A stretch of DNA of 41,880 bases from a virus. The stretch covers positions 1 through 41,880 of IMG/VR virus record IMGVR_UViG_3300037963_002440; one strand, given 5' to 3'. The notes beneath the pieces were generated by a model. The model was not told where the DNA came from. It worked only from the letters and a program-made list of their open reading frames with translations, and searched no databases. Below are positions 30,644 to 39,296 of the stretch, piece by piece (the stretch's first letter is position 1; each line of letters opens with the position of its first letter). The translations under genes and the position numbers were made by a program.

Positions 30644-31284
30644 TATTTAGCTCCTTGTGGCTGAGAGACTCCTAGCATCATCTGTAACCCTTGTTGATAA
30701 TCTTGTTTTAAATTTTGTATCAGTGGAAGATATAGCTCAGGGTCTTCTTCGAGCACTGCTTGTGCCCCTAAAGCTTTTATTGCAGCATATAAAACTACAA
30801 GATATTCTAATTCATCAGGAAAGTTTGGAATACCAGACGCACCATCTGAGTGAGATATTGTTGGATAACCTACATGGTATACAACTGCAGTTTGGTCAGC
30901 AGTTGGTGTAGGTATTACATTTAATATCGCAGCATCCCCCGAACTTAAAATCCAATACACAGGGTCTGTTGCACTTGCTTTATAGATACTGTTAGCATCA
31001 TTTGATAGTTCTCCATACATTGATGACACCTCTCTACATGGAATCCTGCTTCCTCCAGAATCAGCAGAAAGCCTATTTACATATAAAATTTCACCTACTC
31101 CATCCATATCCATAGTGGTAGCAGAATTATTTAATGTAGTTTCTGTGGTGCATTTTTTCTTTAACTCTCTGGGCATCATATTGATTATTTCACGAGCACC
31201 AAGAGTTAACCAATCACTCAATGCATCATTATCTGTTGTATCGAAACCCGTTAAAGCATCAACTTGATTTAAAAAACTTTCCAT
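30643..31284 (-). CDS. head-tail adaptor-like protein, 213 aa
   Basis: Acidic N-terminal helices (NDALSDWLTLGAREIINMMP), a beta-rich middle with YVNRLSADSGGSRIPCREV and DPVYWILSSGDAAILNVIPTP, then FPDELEYLVVLYAAIKALG and a helical C-terminus. The gross pattern is that of podovirus adaptor (gp4/gp11-type, DUF6682-like) proteins that bind below the portal. Coupled to the next gene by TAATG. Confidence 0.65.
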   Translation of the reverse strand: MESFLNQVDALTGFDTTDNDALSDWLTLGAREIINMMPRELKKKCTTETTLNNSATTMDMDGVGEILYVNRLSADSGGSRIPCREVSSMYGELSNDANSIYKASATDPVYWILSSGDAAILNVIPTPTADQTAVVYHVGYPTISHSDGASGIPNFPDELEYLVVLYAAIKALGAQAVLEEDPELYLPLIQNLKQDYQQGLQMMLGVSQPQGAK

Positions 31285-31463
31285 TATTTAGCTCTTCTGT
31301 TAGCTATATCCTGGTCCATTGTTGTTGAGCTAAACTCAATTTTTGTTTGACTGCTCCAAGTTGTTCTCATATTTACATGATTTCTTGTATCGTCAAATTT
31401 AATTGGAGCTTCTTTTACCTCAACAACTTTACCATCATCTTTATCAAAAACAAAAATTGGCAT
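31284..31463 (-). CDS. small late protein, 59 aa
   Basis: TAATG at both junctions. MPIFVFDKDDGKVVEVKEAP start, then a polar region ending in ANRRAK. Not recognised; a conserved place between capsid-associated small proteins and the adaptor gene suggests a virion or assembly role. Confidence 0.6.
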   Translation of the reverse strand: MPIFVFDKDDGKVVEVKEAPIKFDDTRNHVNMRTTWSSQTKIEFSSTTMDQDIANRRAK

Positions 31464-31804
31464 TACTTCTTTTTCTTTTTGCTGTGAACTTTTCCACCAT
31501 CCATCATCATATTGGCTAGTCTTTTACGAACAGCCATTTTTTGCATTGGGCTCATAACTAAGCCACCATGCTTGTACATTTTCATCATTGGTTTAACCAT
31601 CCCACCACCTGGATATTTAGGCATTGCTTTACCACCATATCTATACATTGGCATCATTGGCTTAACCATTCCACCATGTCCATACTCAGGTATCATCCCA
31701 CCATCTTCCATTTCCATGGGCTTTCCTGATTGTTTTGAATAATTTTTAGCATCCTTCATACCTTTTTCTGTATAAGGAAACTTCATTTTTCCTACTTTTG
31801 GCAT
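31463..31804 (-). CDS. Met/Gly-rich repeat protein, 113 aa
   Basis: 21 of 113 residues are Met. Two near-identical units (GGMVKPMMPMYRYGG about 44-58 and GGGMVKPMMKMYKHGG about 66-81) are preceded by a weaker copy. A Lys-rich tail (HSKKKKK) ends the protein. Gly/Met/Tyr repeat proteins of this style are common beside capsid genes in aquatic phages; role unknown, perhaps virion decoration or metal/membrane contact. TAATG couplings on both sides. Confidence 0.65.
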   Translation of the reverse strand: MPKVGKMKFPYTEKGMKDAKNYSKQSGKPMEMEDGGMIPEYGHGGMVKPMMPMYRYGGKAMPKYPGGGMVKPMMKMYKHGGLVMSPMQKMAVRKRLANMMMDGGKVHSKKKKK

Positions 31805-32106
31805 TATTTCTTCCCCCTTTTACGTGCATCCTGCACTGGTAATTTACCATATTCGTTTATATATTCCAAAACAGCTTCTGTCTTCGGGTTGACCGAGCTT
31901 TTCCTAATCACATATTCGCCACCTTCAACTTCAATAGGTACTCCTCCTTTTGCATGTGAAGGTCCGTAAATTGGCCCACCTTTTTGTTTTTTAGTATGAC
32001 CATATCCTTGCTTTCCTAATGAAAGATGTTTTTCATAAGTATCAGCTTTCACAGCCTTACCATCTTTATACATCATATGTGGCTTAAAATCTTTTTTCTT
32101 AGCCAT
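31804..32106 (-). CDS. EGGEYVI-motif phage protein, 100 aa
   Basis: Basic N-terminus with KHLSLGKQGYGHTKKQKGGP, then SHAKGGVPIEVEGGEYVIRK. The HxxGGVxIExEGGExVI motif is a widespread phage signature found in capsid- or tape-associated proteins. C-terminal VLEYINEYGKLP helix. Overlaps its neighbours by single TAATG bases. Confidence 0.7.
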   Translation of the reverse strand: MAKKKDFKPHMMYKDGKAVKADTYEKHLSLGKQGYGHTKKQKGGPIYGPSHAKGGVPIEVEGGEYVIRKSSVNPKTEAVLEYINEYGKLPVQDARKRGKK

Positions 32107-32333
32107 TATGAGGTTGGTATACTATAGTTCATAGCCACAACCATTGTAAGTATTCTGTCTCCACTTAAAGAACAATGACTAACAGAAACAACAATATTAT
32201 TTGCATCGTCTAGTGTTGCAATATAATCTTGAACATCTCTTGCTAAAACTCCAGCACTTGCATCTTGTTCTGCTGCCGAAGCGTCATGAATAAAAGTTTT
32301 TACTTTAGTATTTGAGTCACCATATGCTGCCAT
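32106..32333 (-). CDS. small virion-associated protein candidate, 75 aa
   Basis: SD TTGGAG. Ala/Asp-rich, ends in two beta strands (NNIVVSVSHCSLSG, RILTMVVAMNYSI). It follows the structured gap after the decoration gene. Resembles small capsid-associated proteins in composition only. Confidence 0.6.
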   Translation of the reverse strand: MAAYGDSNTKVKTFIHDASAAEQDASAGVLARDVQDYIATLDDANNIVVSVSHCSLSGDRILTMVVAMNYSIPTS

Positions 32334-32374
32334 ATTTTCTCCAATTTAAATGTTATAAAATTCTTAGTAGATTC

Positions 32375-32441
32375 GGGGTAAGCCCTTTATACGACCTACC
32401 CCATAGTTCTACAAAACTATTAAACCTTATTAGTTTGGTTT
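32375..32441 (-). promoter_or_regulatory. three consecutive hairpins after the capsid/decoration genes
   Basis: In the 106-base gap: GGGGTA/TACCCC (32375-32380/32397-32402), ATAGTT/AACTAT (32403-32408/32415-32420) and AAACC/GGTTT (32422-32426/32437-32441). The minus-strand RNA has no U-run after them, so they are better read as mRNA processing or stability elements setting a high level for the capsid message than as a terminator. Confidence 0.45.
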
Positions 32442-32892
32442 ATGATAACGATACGCCACCATCAGCTTTTGTTTGACCTGATACATAGTAATTAGTACCA
32501 TCACACCAGATATCAATAAAATCACCTTTGATAGCTACGCCATCTGCAAAAGTAATTGTTGTACATCCTGTGTTTGATGGACCGTCATCACTAGTGTCAA
32601 CCTCAAGCTCATTAATACCATTGACAATAATAACATCAGTATCGTCTGCTGCTTTTTCAACAATAGTATATGATGCACTAGAAGGAGCAGCCTTAACTAC
32701 AAACTTGCAATACCAACCTGCACCTGCATCTGCAACTGCTGGTAAAGTTGTTGCAAACTCTGTAGCAGAGTTCAATAAAAATATTGAACCTGAATCTGCT
32801 TCTGCTAACGATGAAGCTGCGGATAACTCTTTCACTTTAAGTTTATGAGAACCTGTAAAGTTACTATTTTCGTTTAAAAAATCACTTCTCAT
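32440..32892 (-). CDS. capsid decoration-like protein, 150 aa
   Basis: The frame is open to 32946, but that start lies inside the capsid gene; ATG 32892, immediately after the capsid stop (TAATATG), is preferred. Acidic beta-rich protein with LPAVADAGAGWYCKFVVKAA, IIVNGINELEVD and FIDIWCDGTNYYVSG. This is typical of small trimeric head decoration or fibre-like domains. Together with its place right after the capsid gene, it suggests decoration of the head surface. Confidence 0.65.
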   Translation of the reverse strand: MRSDFLNENSNFTGSHKLKVKELSAASSLAEADSGSIFLLNSATEFATTLPAVADAGAGWYCKFVVKAAPSSASYTIVEKAADDTDVIIVNGINELEVDTSDDGPSNTGCTTITFADGVAIKGDFIDIWCDGTNYYVSGQTKADGGVSLS

Positions 32893-32893
32893 A

Positions 32894-34285
32894 TTATACG
32901 CCCTCCAAGTGTAATAGTGCGTGAGTTTCAGGAAGAGATACTTCAAGACCAGCCTCTGTTAAGATTAGGTCTTTTCTTAAATCTTCATCCGCTTGTTGCA
33001 CATTTGTTGTAATTGATGTGTCTCGGTTGTAACCATTTCCAACTAGTGGTCTGTAAGCTACGTGGTCTAAGTCAACTAAACACATGTATCCAGAATAATT
33101 TGCTCTGAATAATGGCTCTTTAACTAATGTCATGTCACCATGAATTGTGTCTATTTTTAACACCCTATGCCCAAATGTTCCTTGAGATTTTTCAAGATTA
33201 TATTGTGCTTGAGTGCTTGCTGTTGAGCCATCAATAAAACCATCGGCCCCCAACTTATTGAATTGAGACATTACAGGTAATGAAGCTAACGCTAATTTAG
33301 AGCTTGCTCCGCCTCTTGCAGGGTCAAAAATCACTTCAAAATCACCAAGCAAAGAATCATATGTTAATTGAGCTGCTGTGTATGATTTAATAAATGATTT
33401 TTTTTCTGAGTAAGATAAAGCCGCATCACCTTCAGTAACTTGGCTCCCACCTACTGCTACTGCAGCATTTTTTACAATGCTACCTGCAATACCATCAGTA
33501 TACTGTACACCACCTTGAGAACCTTTCATACCAAAAAGCATTGCTCTTTCGATATCAATCTTGTGCTCTCTTAGTTTTAAGTTCCAGATTCTTGCCCATT
33601 CATCAGCATATCCACGATAAATTGTAGCAAGAGCAGTATTACTCATTTCACAAGCTGTTTTGAAGATTTGAGTATATCCAAATCCATCATCAAGCTTTTG
33701 TGAAAATACGTCTGGTGCACCTGAACCTTCACCAAAACCAGTACCTATTACAGTTACTAAAGCATTATTATCAACAGCAGTTGTTGACGAGTCTCCAGTT
33801 GAAGCCTGTATAGTTTTTACTGACAATGTTGTAACAGCAGAATCATGAGAAACAGATTCAATTCGTACAGTTGCCTGTGCAAGCTCATCTGCTTCAGCAC
33901 CTGCTGCTGCATTATGTCTTACATTTAAAACCATTCCTTTAATTAAATAGTCAACAGAAGAAGGGCTTGAAGCACCATCATCAACAGTTATTGTTGTAAG
34001 TCCTCCTGGAGCAGCTATTGTTGCACTTGCTGCCATTGAAAAACTTCTATCAGTCATAGCTATTTGTGTTCTGTCTTCCAAGTATCTGAATTGCGAATCA
34101 GATGTTGGAACTTTTGCGACCTGTGATAAATACACAAAAAATGGAGATTCTTCTGGTGACAGTTCTGCGACTCTATCGCTAAAATCGTACAGTCGTCTTG
34201 TTGACATACTTGCACTGTCAACAACACCTTGCCCAGGAGTAATTCCACTTATTGCATTTACAGGCCCTTTATTATATGTAGCCAT
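32894..34285 (-). CDS. major capsid protein (SU10-like, HK97 fold)
   Basis: 463 aa, SD AAGGAG. The sequence runs ELSPEESPFFVYLSQ, a beta-rich inserted region (about 95-180), an IERAMLFG segment near residue 245, VIFDPARGGASSK, and a C-terminal ... YMCLVDLDHVAYRPLVGNGYNRDT ... LILTEAGLEV, as in DUF5309/SU10_MCP-type capsids. Preceded by a scaffold gene and portal, followed by a decoration-like gene. Expected to be the most abundant virion protein. Confidence 0.75.
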   Translation of the reverse strand: MATYNKGPVNAISGITPGQGVVDSASMSTRRLYDFSDRVAELSPEESPFFVYLSQVAKVPTSDSQFRYLEDRTQIAMTDRSFSMAASATIAAPGGLTTITVDDGASSPSSVDYLIKGMVLNVRHNAAAGAEADELAQATVRIESVSHDSAVTTLSVKTIQASTGDSSTTAVDNNALVTVIGTGFGEGSGAPDVFSQKLDDGFGYTQIFKTACEMSNTALATIYRGYADEWARIWNLKLREHKIDIERAMLFGMKGSQGGVQYTDGIAGSIVKNAAVAVGGSQVTEGDAALSYSEKKSFIKSYTAAQLTYDSLLGDFEVIFDPARGGASSKLALASLPVMSQFNKLGADGFIDGSTASTQAQYNLEKSQGTFGHRVLKIDTIHGDMTLVKEPLFRANYSGYMCLVDLDHVAYRPLVGNGYNRDTSITTNVQQADEDLRKDLILTEAGLEVSLPETHALLHLEGV

Positions 34286-34312
34286 TTTTGTTATTCTCCT
34301 TAGTTATTTTAT

Positions 34313-35050
34313 TTACAATACATTCTTTCGGCTTCCAGAAGCAGCAATAGCGTCCCACATACCATCTTTTTCAGATTTAACTTGAGGCTGCTCACCTTGA
34401 AGTATTCCTCCAGGAGTAGGCGTTGCCTGAGTTTGTCTGACATTGTCAAGAGGACTTGCAGACGGGTCAACTGTTCCTTGGCCATCGTTCATAACAGCAC
34501 GCCACATTTTAACAGCACCTTCAACTCCGTATTCCGAAGGATTTTTTGCAGCGAAATTCATAAAAGAATCAACTTCAGCAGGAGTTAATCCTTGCTGTAA
34601 AAGGTTACCCTTTAATTGTTGAATACCTTGTTGTTTCATTACGCCTGCCATCCTTTGGTTTACAGCTTGTCCAATACTGTCTTGTAGTTCTTGCTGTCTG
34701 AACTTATACGATTTAGATTTCGGGTCATTATAGGCTTCCCATGGGTCAAAATCATCTTTATCTAATTCTATTCGTTGAGGTCCAACATTTTGGGGTTGAC
34801 CGCCCTGAACCATTGTTGCAACTGTATTTGCAATATCTGGTCTCGCTTGTAGCAATTTCCCAATGGACTCATACTTTTTTAGATTTTGATTTTCATTAGC
34901 AAGTTTATCCTTTTCTGATTGGAAATATTTAACTTGTTCTTCCAAATTTTGATTAGAACTCTCGCTTACGTTTTGCCCTTTATCTTGCCCTACATTGTCA
35001 ATAGGTTGACCCTCAACTTGAGGATTCCCACTTTCATATGCGTCTGTCAT
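34313..35050 (-). CDS. scaffolding protein
   Basis: 245 aa, acidic, Gln/Asn-rich and helical, with a coiled coil (LEEQVKYFQSEKDKLANENQ, about 35-55), disordered Pro/Gly/Gln regions and a basic C-terminal end (SGSRKNVL) suited to bind the capsid shell. Placed between portal and capsid, as usual for phage scaffolds. SD AAAGGAG. Confidence 0.75.
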   Translation of the reverse strand: MTDAYESGNPQVEGQPIDNVGQDKGQNVSESSNQNLEEQVKYFQSEKDKLANENQNLKKYESIGKLLQARPDIANTVATMVQGGQPQNVGPQRIELDKDDFDPWEAYNDPKSKSYKFRQQELQDSIGQAVNQRMAGVMKQQGIQQLKGNLLQQGLTPAEVDSFMNFAAKNPSEYGVEGAVKMWRAVMNDGQGTVDPSASPLDNVRQTQATPTPGGILQGEQPQVKSEKDGMWDAIAASGSRKNVL

Positions 35051-35051
35051 T

Positions 35052-37079
35052 TTACTTCTCCTTTTGCGATTTCTGTTGTCGTAACTGAGCTTGACTGCCT
35101 ACACGCAATTTCTCTGACTCCAGCTTGACCGCATCTTTTAGTCTACCAATAGCTAGCTTATCTTCAGCCTTCTTATTAGAAGAGTCTTTGTTAAGCTCTG
35201 CTTTGAATTTTTCCACCTCAGTACGCTTACGTGCTTGTATAGATTCTCTATGTGCTGTTTGTAAGTCGCCTGAAACTTTCTTAATTTGTTCTTGAGCACC
35301 TTGCAATGCTTGTTGCAATTGCATAATTTGGTCTGTTCTTGACAATACACCTTCTTTATCAAATATGTCTGTTTTCTTGAGAGCTTCAACCTTATCAATA
35401 AGTCCTGACTGATAAGCCTGCATATATATTTCCCACTCTCCCCATTTATTTGATGGCATTGTTGAGTTACCAATTACTCTAATATCAAATTGTCCAACTG
35501 AAATTTCATTTTCAATTGTTTGTAATTCTTTTGTTTTATCATCATACAGTCTTTTGTTAACTGTAAATTCATTTATATCATTATTAGGTTGTGATATTCT
35601 AAATGTTTTTTGAAAGTTATAATGTGATTTAGCTAAATTATATACAACCCTTCCAATTCTTTTTAACGAACCTTCAATGTCTCTTAACTTAGACTTAGAA
35701 CGTCTTTGGCCAAAATCCTCCATCATCATTGTTGCTGACGATGTTCTTGGTGCTGCCTCTGCATTTCCTTGCATCATTTCAAATATTCCCATATTCAAAT
35801 CAATATATTTTTCAATCATACCAGGCAACTGCATTATTGAGCTGCTCAATGGTTGTGGAGCAGGAAAATGTGGTTCCCCAAAAGAAGCATCATATTCGAG
35901 GGTGGCATTCGGGTTAGCCCAATCTCTTTCGAGCTCTTCAATATCTTGAACACTTCCTTGAGGTATAAGAAGTTTTAGTCCTGAGCTAGCCTGTGCGTGT
36001 GATGTGATTAACGACACCGTCTTATTGAGGAACCTTTGAAAATCTTTATTCTTTCTAACATCACTCATTGGATAAGGAGTGTTTGTCCAAATGTTTGGAA
36101 CTGGAACAATTGGATATATATCTGTATCTAAAACTAAATCAAATAATACAATTTGCCCAACTGAACATGTTTGTCTAATTCTTGTTTGTTGAACTTCAAC
36201 AAAATCAATTAAACCTTTTTCTATAGCATTAATAAATTGACTGTCTTGAGACATAGCGTCAAATTGCTCTTTTTCAATAATTTTTTCTTGATTAGTTCTT
36301 TTATCTAAAACTCTGTAATATGGAACTTTAATTTTTGAATAGTATTCAATAAGTCTATATTTTTCACTTGAGCCTTGATAATCATAGTCTTTTACAACAT
36401 CAGGAGTAAATGAACCCATAGTCCTTTTATTTGTATTGCTAGGCCAATCTTCTTCTGACTCTGTTTCAATACTATCAATTAATAATCTTTCCCCATCTTC
36501 TTCTATTGGTTGACCTAATTGTGGGTATGCATCTAAAAGTTGCATTTTACTCATAATATGTGAAACCATTATTCCAGAAGAATCATCAAAATACCTATCT
36601 CTTGAGTTAGGGTCAACATATACTTTAAAAGGATTTAAATGTTTAAATTTTATTTCACCACGACCATAGTCAGCTTCTTTATCTATGTAGGCATAAAAAT
36701 AACCTAGGCCTGTAACAGTATAGTCATGAACTGCTTGTTTAAACTGCTCATTACCATCTGATAAGTCCCATATATATTCAAGAATAACTTTCCATACATT
36801 TGCTAGTTTAGTATCAGAGTCTTCTCTTGCAACAGCTGAAAACTTTGGAGGTTTAGATGTTATAATTGCTTTAAATTGTTCAATAGCAGAATACAGCCTG
36901 TCAATAGGTACTGCAGACTGATTTCGAGAAGCAAGTTCGTCTGATTCTTCTGCACTAAAATGGTTGCCCAAGTAAAAATCTATATCTTCACGAGCAGCAA
37001 CATCCCAGTCCTCTCTTGCGTTAGACCAACGGTCAAACATCTCTCGAATTTCTTTTGCTCTAAAATCTTCCTTAATCAC
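35052..37079 (-). CDS. P22-like portal protein
   Basis: 675 aa. Conserved portal elements include REDIDFYLGNHFSAEE, a YGRGEIKFKHLNPFKVYVDP segment, LVLDTDIYPIVPVPNIWT, and a helical barrel-like C-terminal region (about 570-675) rich in Gln/Lys. It forms the dodecameric DNA-entry ring. The GTG start at 37079 has no SD; the element TCTTATATTA ends six bases before it. ATG at 37040 is an alternative start. Confidence 0.8.
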   Translation of the reverse strand: MIKEDFRAKEIREMFDRWSNAREDWDVAAREDIDFYLGNHFSAEESDELASRNQSAVPIDRLYSAIEQFKAIITSKPPKFSAVAREDSDTKLANVWKVILEYIWDLSDGNEQFKQAVHDYTVTGLGYFYAYIDKEADYGRGEIKFKHLNPFKVYVDPNSRDRYFDDSSGIMVSHIMSKMQLLDAYPQLGQPIEEDGERLLIDSIETESEEDWPSNTNKRTMGSFTPDVVKDYDYQGSSEKYRLIEYYSKIKVPYYRVLDKRTNQEKIIEKEQFDAMSQDSQFINAIEKGLIDFVEVQQTRIRQTCSVGQIVLFDLVLDTDIYPIVPVPNIWTNTPYPMSDVRKNKDFQRFLNKTVSLITSHAQASSGLKLLIPQGSVQDIEELERDWANPNATLEYDASFGEPHFPAPQPLSSSIMQLPGMIEKYIDLNMGIFEMMQGNAEAAPRTSSATMMMEDFGQRRSKSKLRDIEGSLKRIGRVVYNLAKSHYNFQKTFRISQPNNDINEFTVNKRLYDDKTKELQTIENEISVGQFDIRVIGNSTMPSNKWGEWEIYMQAYQSGLIDKVEALKKTDIFDKEGVLSRTDQIMQLQQALQGAQEQIKKVSGDLQTAHRESIQARKRTEVEKFKAELNKDSSNKKAEDKLAIGRLKDAVKLESEKLRVGSQAQLRQQKSQKEK

Positions 37080-37085
37080 AGTGTA

Positions 37086-37095
37086 TAATATAAGA
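37086..37095 (-). promoter_or_regulatory. late promoter-like element TCTTATATTA before the portal
   Basis: On the minus strand TCTTATATTA lies in the 38-base gap between the terminase stop and the portal GTG. The same 10-mer precedes the small terminase start. TATATT serves as a -10; TTGTTA 18 bases upstream is a weak -35. Confidence 0.45.
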
Positions 37096-37117
37096 ATAAA
37101 TTATGTTAAATAACAAA

Positions 37118-38683
37118 TCAGCCTATCCTTCTTCCTGTCATCCAATCGTACATTTTTCTAGGCTTTATCCAAGACCCTTCTTTGTTTTTCTCTCTTTTTA
37201 TAGTTCCAGCCTTAGAATTACCCTTAGCCCATTGAGTTGCTAAATAAAAAGCATCAATAATATCGTCATGAGAGCCCTTTGGAAAATCAATGAGCTCATC
37301 AATAAATTCATGGTGTTGTTTTTTAAGATGAACAGCTCCAGCTTTAAACATAGGCTGTAGTCCTTCAAACAATCTATCTTTCTTTTTTGAGTTGTAATTC
37401 TTAACACCTTTTTCTATTCCTGGTAAAAACAAACCTTCTTGCTTGCTACGCTTCATAATATAGTCACGCAACATTTCTTGGTATGCAATTGTTTCAATAT
37501 TTATTCTTCTGATTGGCGAATATCTTTTAGCGATTTTAAATATTTCATCGGCACACTCCATGGGTAAGACTCTTTTACGCCAATATTCAATAACGTAATA
37601 ATCATAATCGCTAGTAACGCCCAGCACCATAATAACGGAATAATCACTACGAGTAGTAATTGTTGAGGCTGGGTCAACACCAATATATATATTAACATAT
37701 TCTTTATCGCCATTAGCAAACTGTATATACCACGAGTCAGCTGCTTCATCAAACCTTGCATTGCCTTGATATATTCCATCATTAATATCCCCCTCACTAA
37801 ATATTTGGTCTTCTGGTGACTTAGCTTGATTCATATACTCTTGGTAAAACTTTGCAGGAGTACCTGAGTCAATGTAAAACTGCTTACGTTCTTCAAGTTT
37901 TTTCATTGGCCACCTAGAAGGCCATAATGGTTTACCATCTTCTATTGCTTTTTTAGTATAAACTTCCCAAGCATAATCTTCACCTGTTTTATCAGCTTCT
38001 TGCTTGTTTCTAACCAATACATTTAAAAATGCATCATAATGAACAATTGTTCCATTGCACCACAAAAAACCATCTTTATCAAAGTCAATAGCAGGATAAA
38101 CAGCAGCAGTTACCCATTCTTTAATTTGTCTACGTGAATCAGGTGTTTTAGTATTTAACTCTGATTCAAAGTCGTCAAGTATAATACCTGTATACCTAGA
38201 TGATAATTGCTTTTTACCACGAAGTCTTTGTGATGTACCTTTGCCAATCATCCTGCATCCGTTGCTCAAAGTAAATTCGTCTTTTGTCCACTTATCTCCT
38301 TGTAGGTCACCAAAGTAATAGTGTATAGCAGGGTTAGAATATATATGGTTAGCAATCCAATTTAAATTATCCCTAGCCTGGTCTTGTGCTTCTCCAATCC
38401 ATGCAATAAATTCAGGCTTATCTTTTGTGGCAAATAAAAATCTATGTAAAACAGCTGCAGCAGCCAAAGTAGATTTTGCGTGGTCACGAGGTAATACTAG
38501 TGCTAATTGTTGTTTATTTTTATCTAATAGTAGTTTTCCAACATCAATATGAAAATCTGGCGTTGCACTTGCCAAAAAGTCTTGTGGAGAAAACAATTTC
38601 CCAAATGTAATAAGATTTGAATGTGCTAACTGTAATGCTTCTTCGTTTTTTGAAACATTACCATTAAGGTTTAAATTTGCCAT
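37118..38683 (-). CDS. terminase large subunit
   Basis: 521 aa. ATPase motifs: LPRDHAKST (64-72, Walker A of the TerL type) and GIILDD (166-171, Walker B). Nuclease domain: IGVDPAS (D337), a following SDYSV (D347) and a C-terminal GSHDDIIDAFYLA with the last catalytic Asp. It packages DNA into the prohead and cuts it. TAATG coupling with the preceding transglycosylase-like gene. Confidence 0.92.
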   Translation of the reverse strand: MANLNLNGNVSKNEEALQLAHSNLITFGKLFSPQDFLASATPDFHIDVGKLLLDKNKQQLALVLPRDHAKSTLAAAAVLHRFLFATKDKPEFIAWIGEAQDQARDNLNWIANHIYSNPAIHYYFGDLQGDKWTKDEFTLSNGCRMIGKGTSQRLRGKKQLSSRYTGIILDDFESELNTKTPDSRRQIKEWVTAAVYPAIDFDKDGFLWCNGTIVHYDAFLNVLVRNKQEADKTGEDYAWEVYTKKAIEDGKPLWPSRWPMKKLEERKQFYIDSGTPAKFYQEYMNQAKSPEDQIFSEGDINDGIYQGNARFDEAADSWYIQFANGDKEYVNIYIGVDPASTITTRSDYSVIMVLGVTSDYDYYVIEYWRKRVLPMECADEIFKIAKRYSPIRRINIETIAYQEMLRDYIMKRSKQEGLFLPGIEKGVKNYNSKKKDRLFEGLQPMFKAGAVHLKKQHHEFIDELIDFPKGSHDDIIDAFYLATQWAKGNSKAGTIKREKNKEGSWIKPRKMYDWMTGRRIG

Positions 38684-39291
38684 TAAGGTTTATAAAATTG
38701 ATAATCTTCGGATGTTTTATCCATAAAAGCATGTCTTTCCATCATTTCAAGTAAATTAAGTGGTTTTGTTGGACCTATACCTCCTATTAAATCAAATATA
38801 AAATTTTCAGCTCCTCCATATCCAGCCCAATGCTCATCTGCATGAAAGCCAGCTAATTCTTCATTTGATAAAACTTTATCTCCATCTGTATCATATCTGC
38901 CCATATTAGCAGTTGGGTCAATAAGTTTGTCTGCTAAAAATAAAATTTTTTGTTCTTCGGGAGTTAATCGACTAAAATCATACGATTTATCATCAACTAT
39001 TGATTTTAAAAAACTTATATCGTATTGATTTCCTTTTGATTTATTAAAAGATATTAATCTGTTAATTGCGGTATGTGCACCTTTTTGCTCGCCTATTTCA
39101 TATTGATATAAGCCTCTGCCAGGACCATATCCTGAAGAAGATTCATCGCTAATTTGTATAGGAGTATATTCAGGTGTTCCATATTTGCTTTCATGAAATG
39201 CTATTTTTGCCATTGCATCTTGAATTGCTGCCTCATCCATCCCCCAATTGGATTCTGCTTGGCCTAGTAATGCTGTTAATAAATCATTCAT
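38683..39291 (-). CDS. lytic transglycosylase-like protein with EF-hand-like loop, 202 aa
   Basis: Catalytic-type segment IAFHESKYGTPE (E34), then QISDESSSGYGPGRGLYQYEIG, which fits the GxGLFQ... pattern of lysozyme-like transglycosylases, and GAHTAINRL. Residues 134-145 (DTDGDKVLSNEE) form an EF-hand-like Ca loop. A virion-borne peptidoglycan enzyme for entry is likely; endolysin use is possible. No signal peptide. No SD at the ATG. Confidence 0.65.
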   Translation of the reverse strand: MNDLLTALLGQAESNWGMDEAAIQDAMAKIAFHESKYGTPEYTPIQISDESSSGYGPGRGLYQYEIGEQKGAHTAINRLISFNKSKGNQYDISFLKSIVDDKSYDFSRLTPEEQKILFLADKLIDPTANMGRYDTDGDKVLSNEELAGFHADEHWAGYGGAENFIFDLIGGIGPTKPLNLLEMMERHAFMDKTSEDYQFYKP

Positions 39292-39296
39292 TTATA

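Noticed and set aside
32893-32946. Upstream start of the decoration-like protein
   Set aside because: That part lies inside the capsid gene and looks unlike the rest of the protein; ATG 32892 directly after the capsid stop fits the coupled layout.
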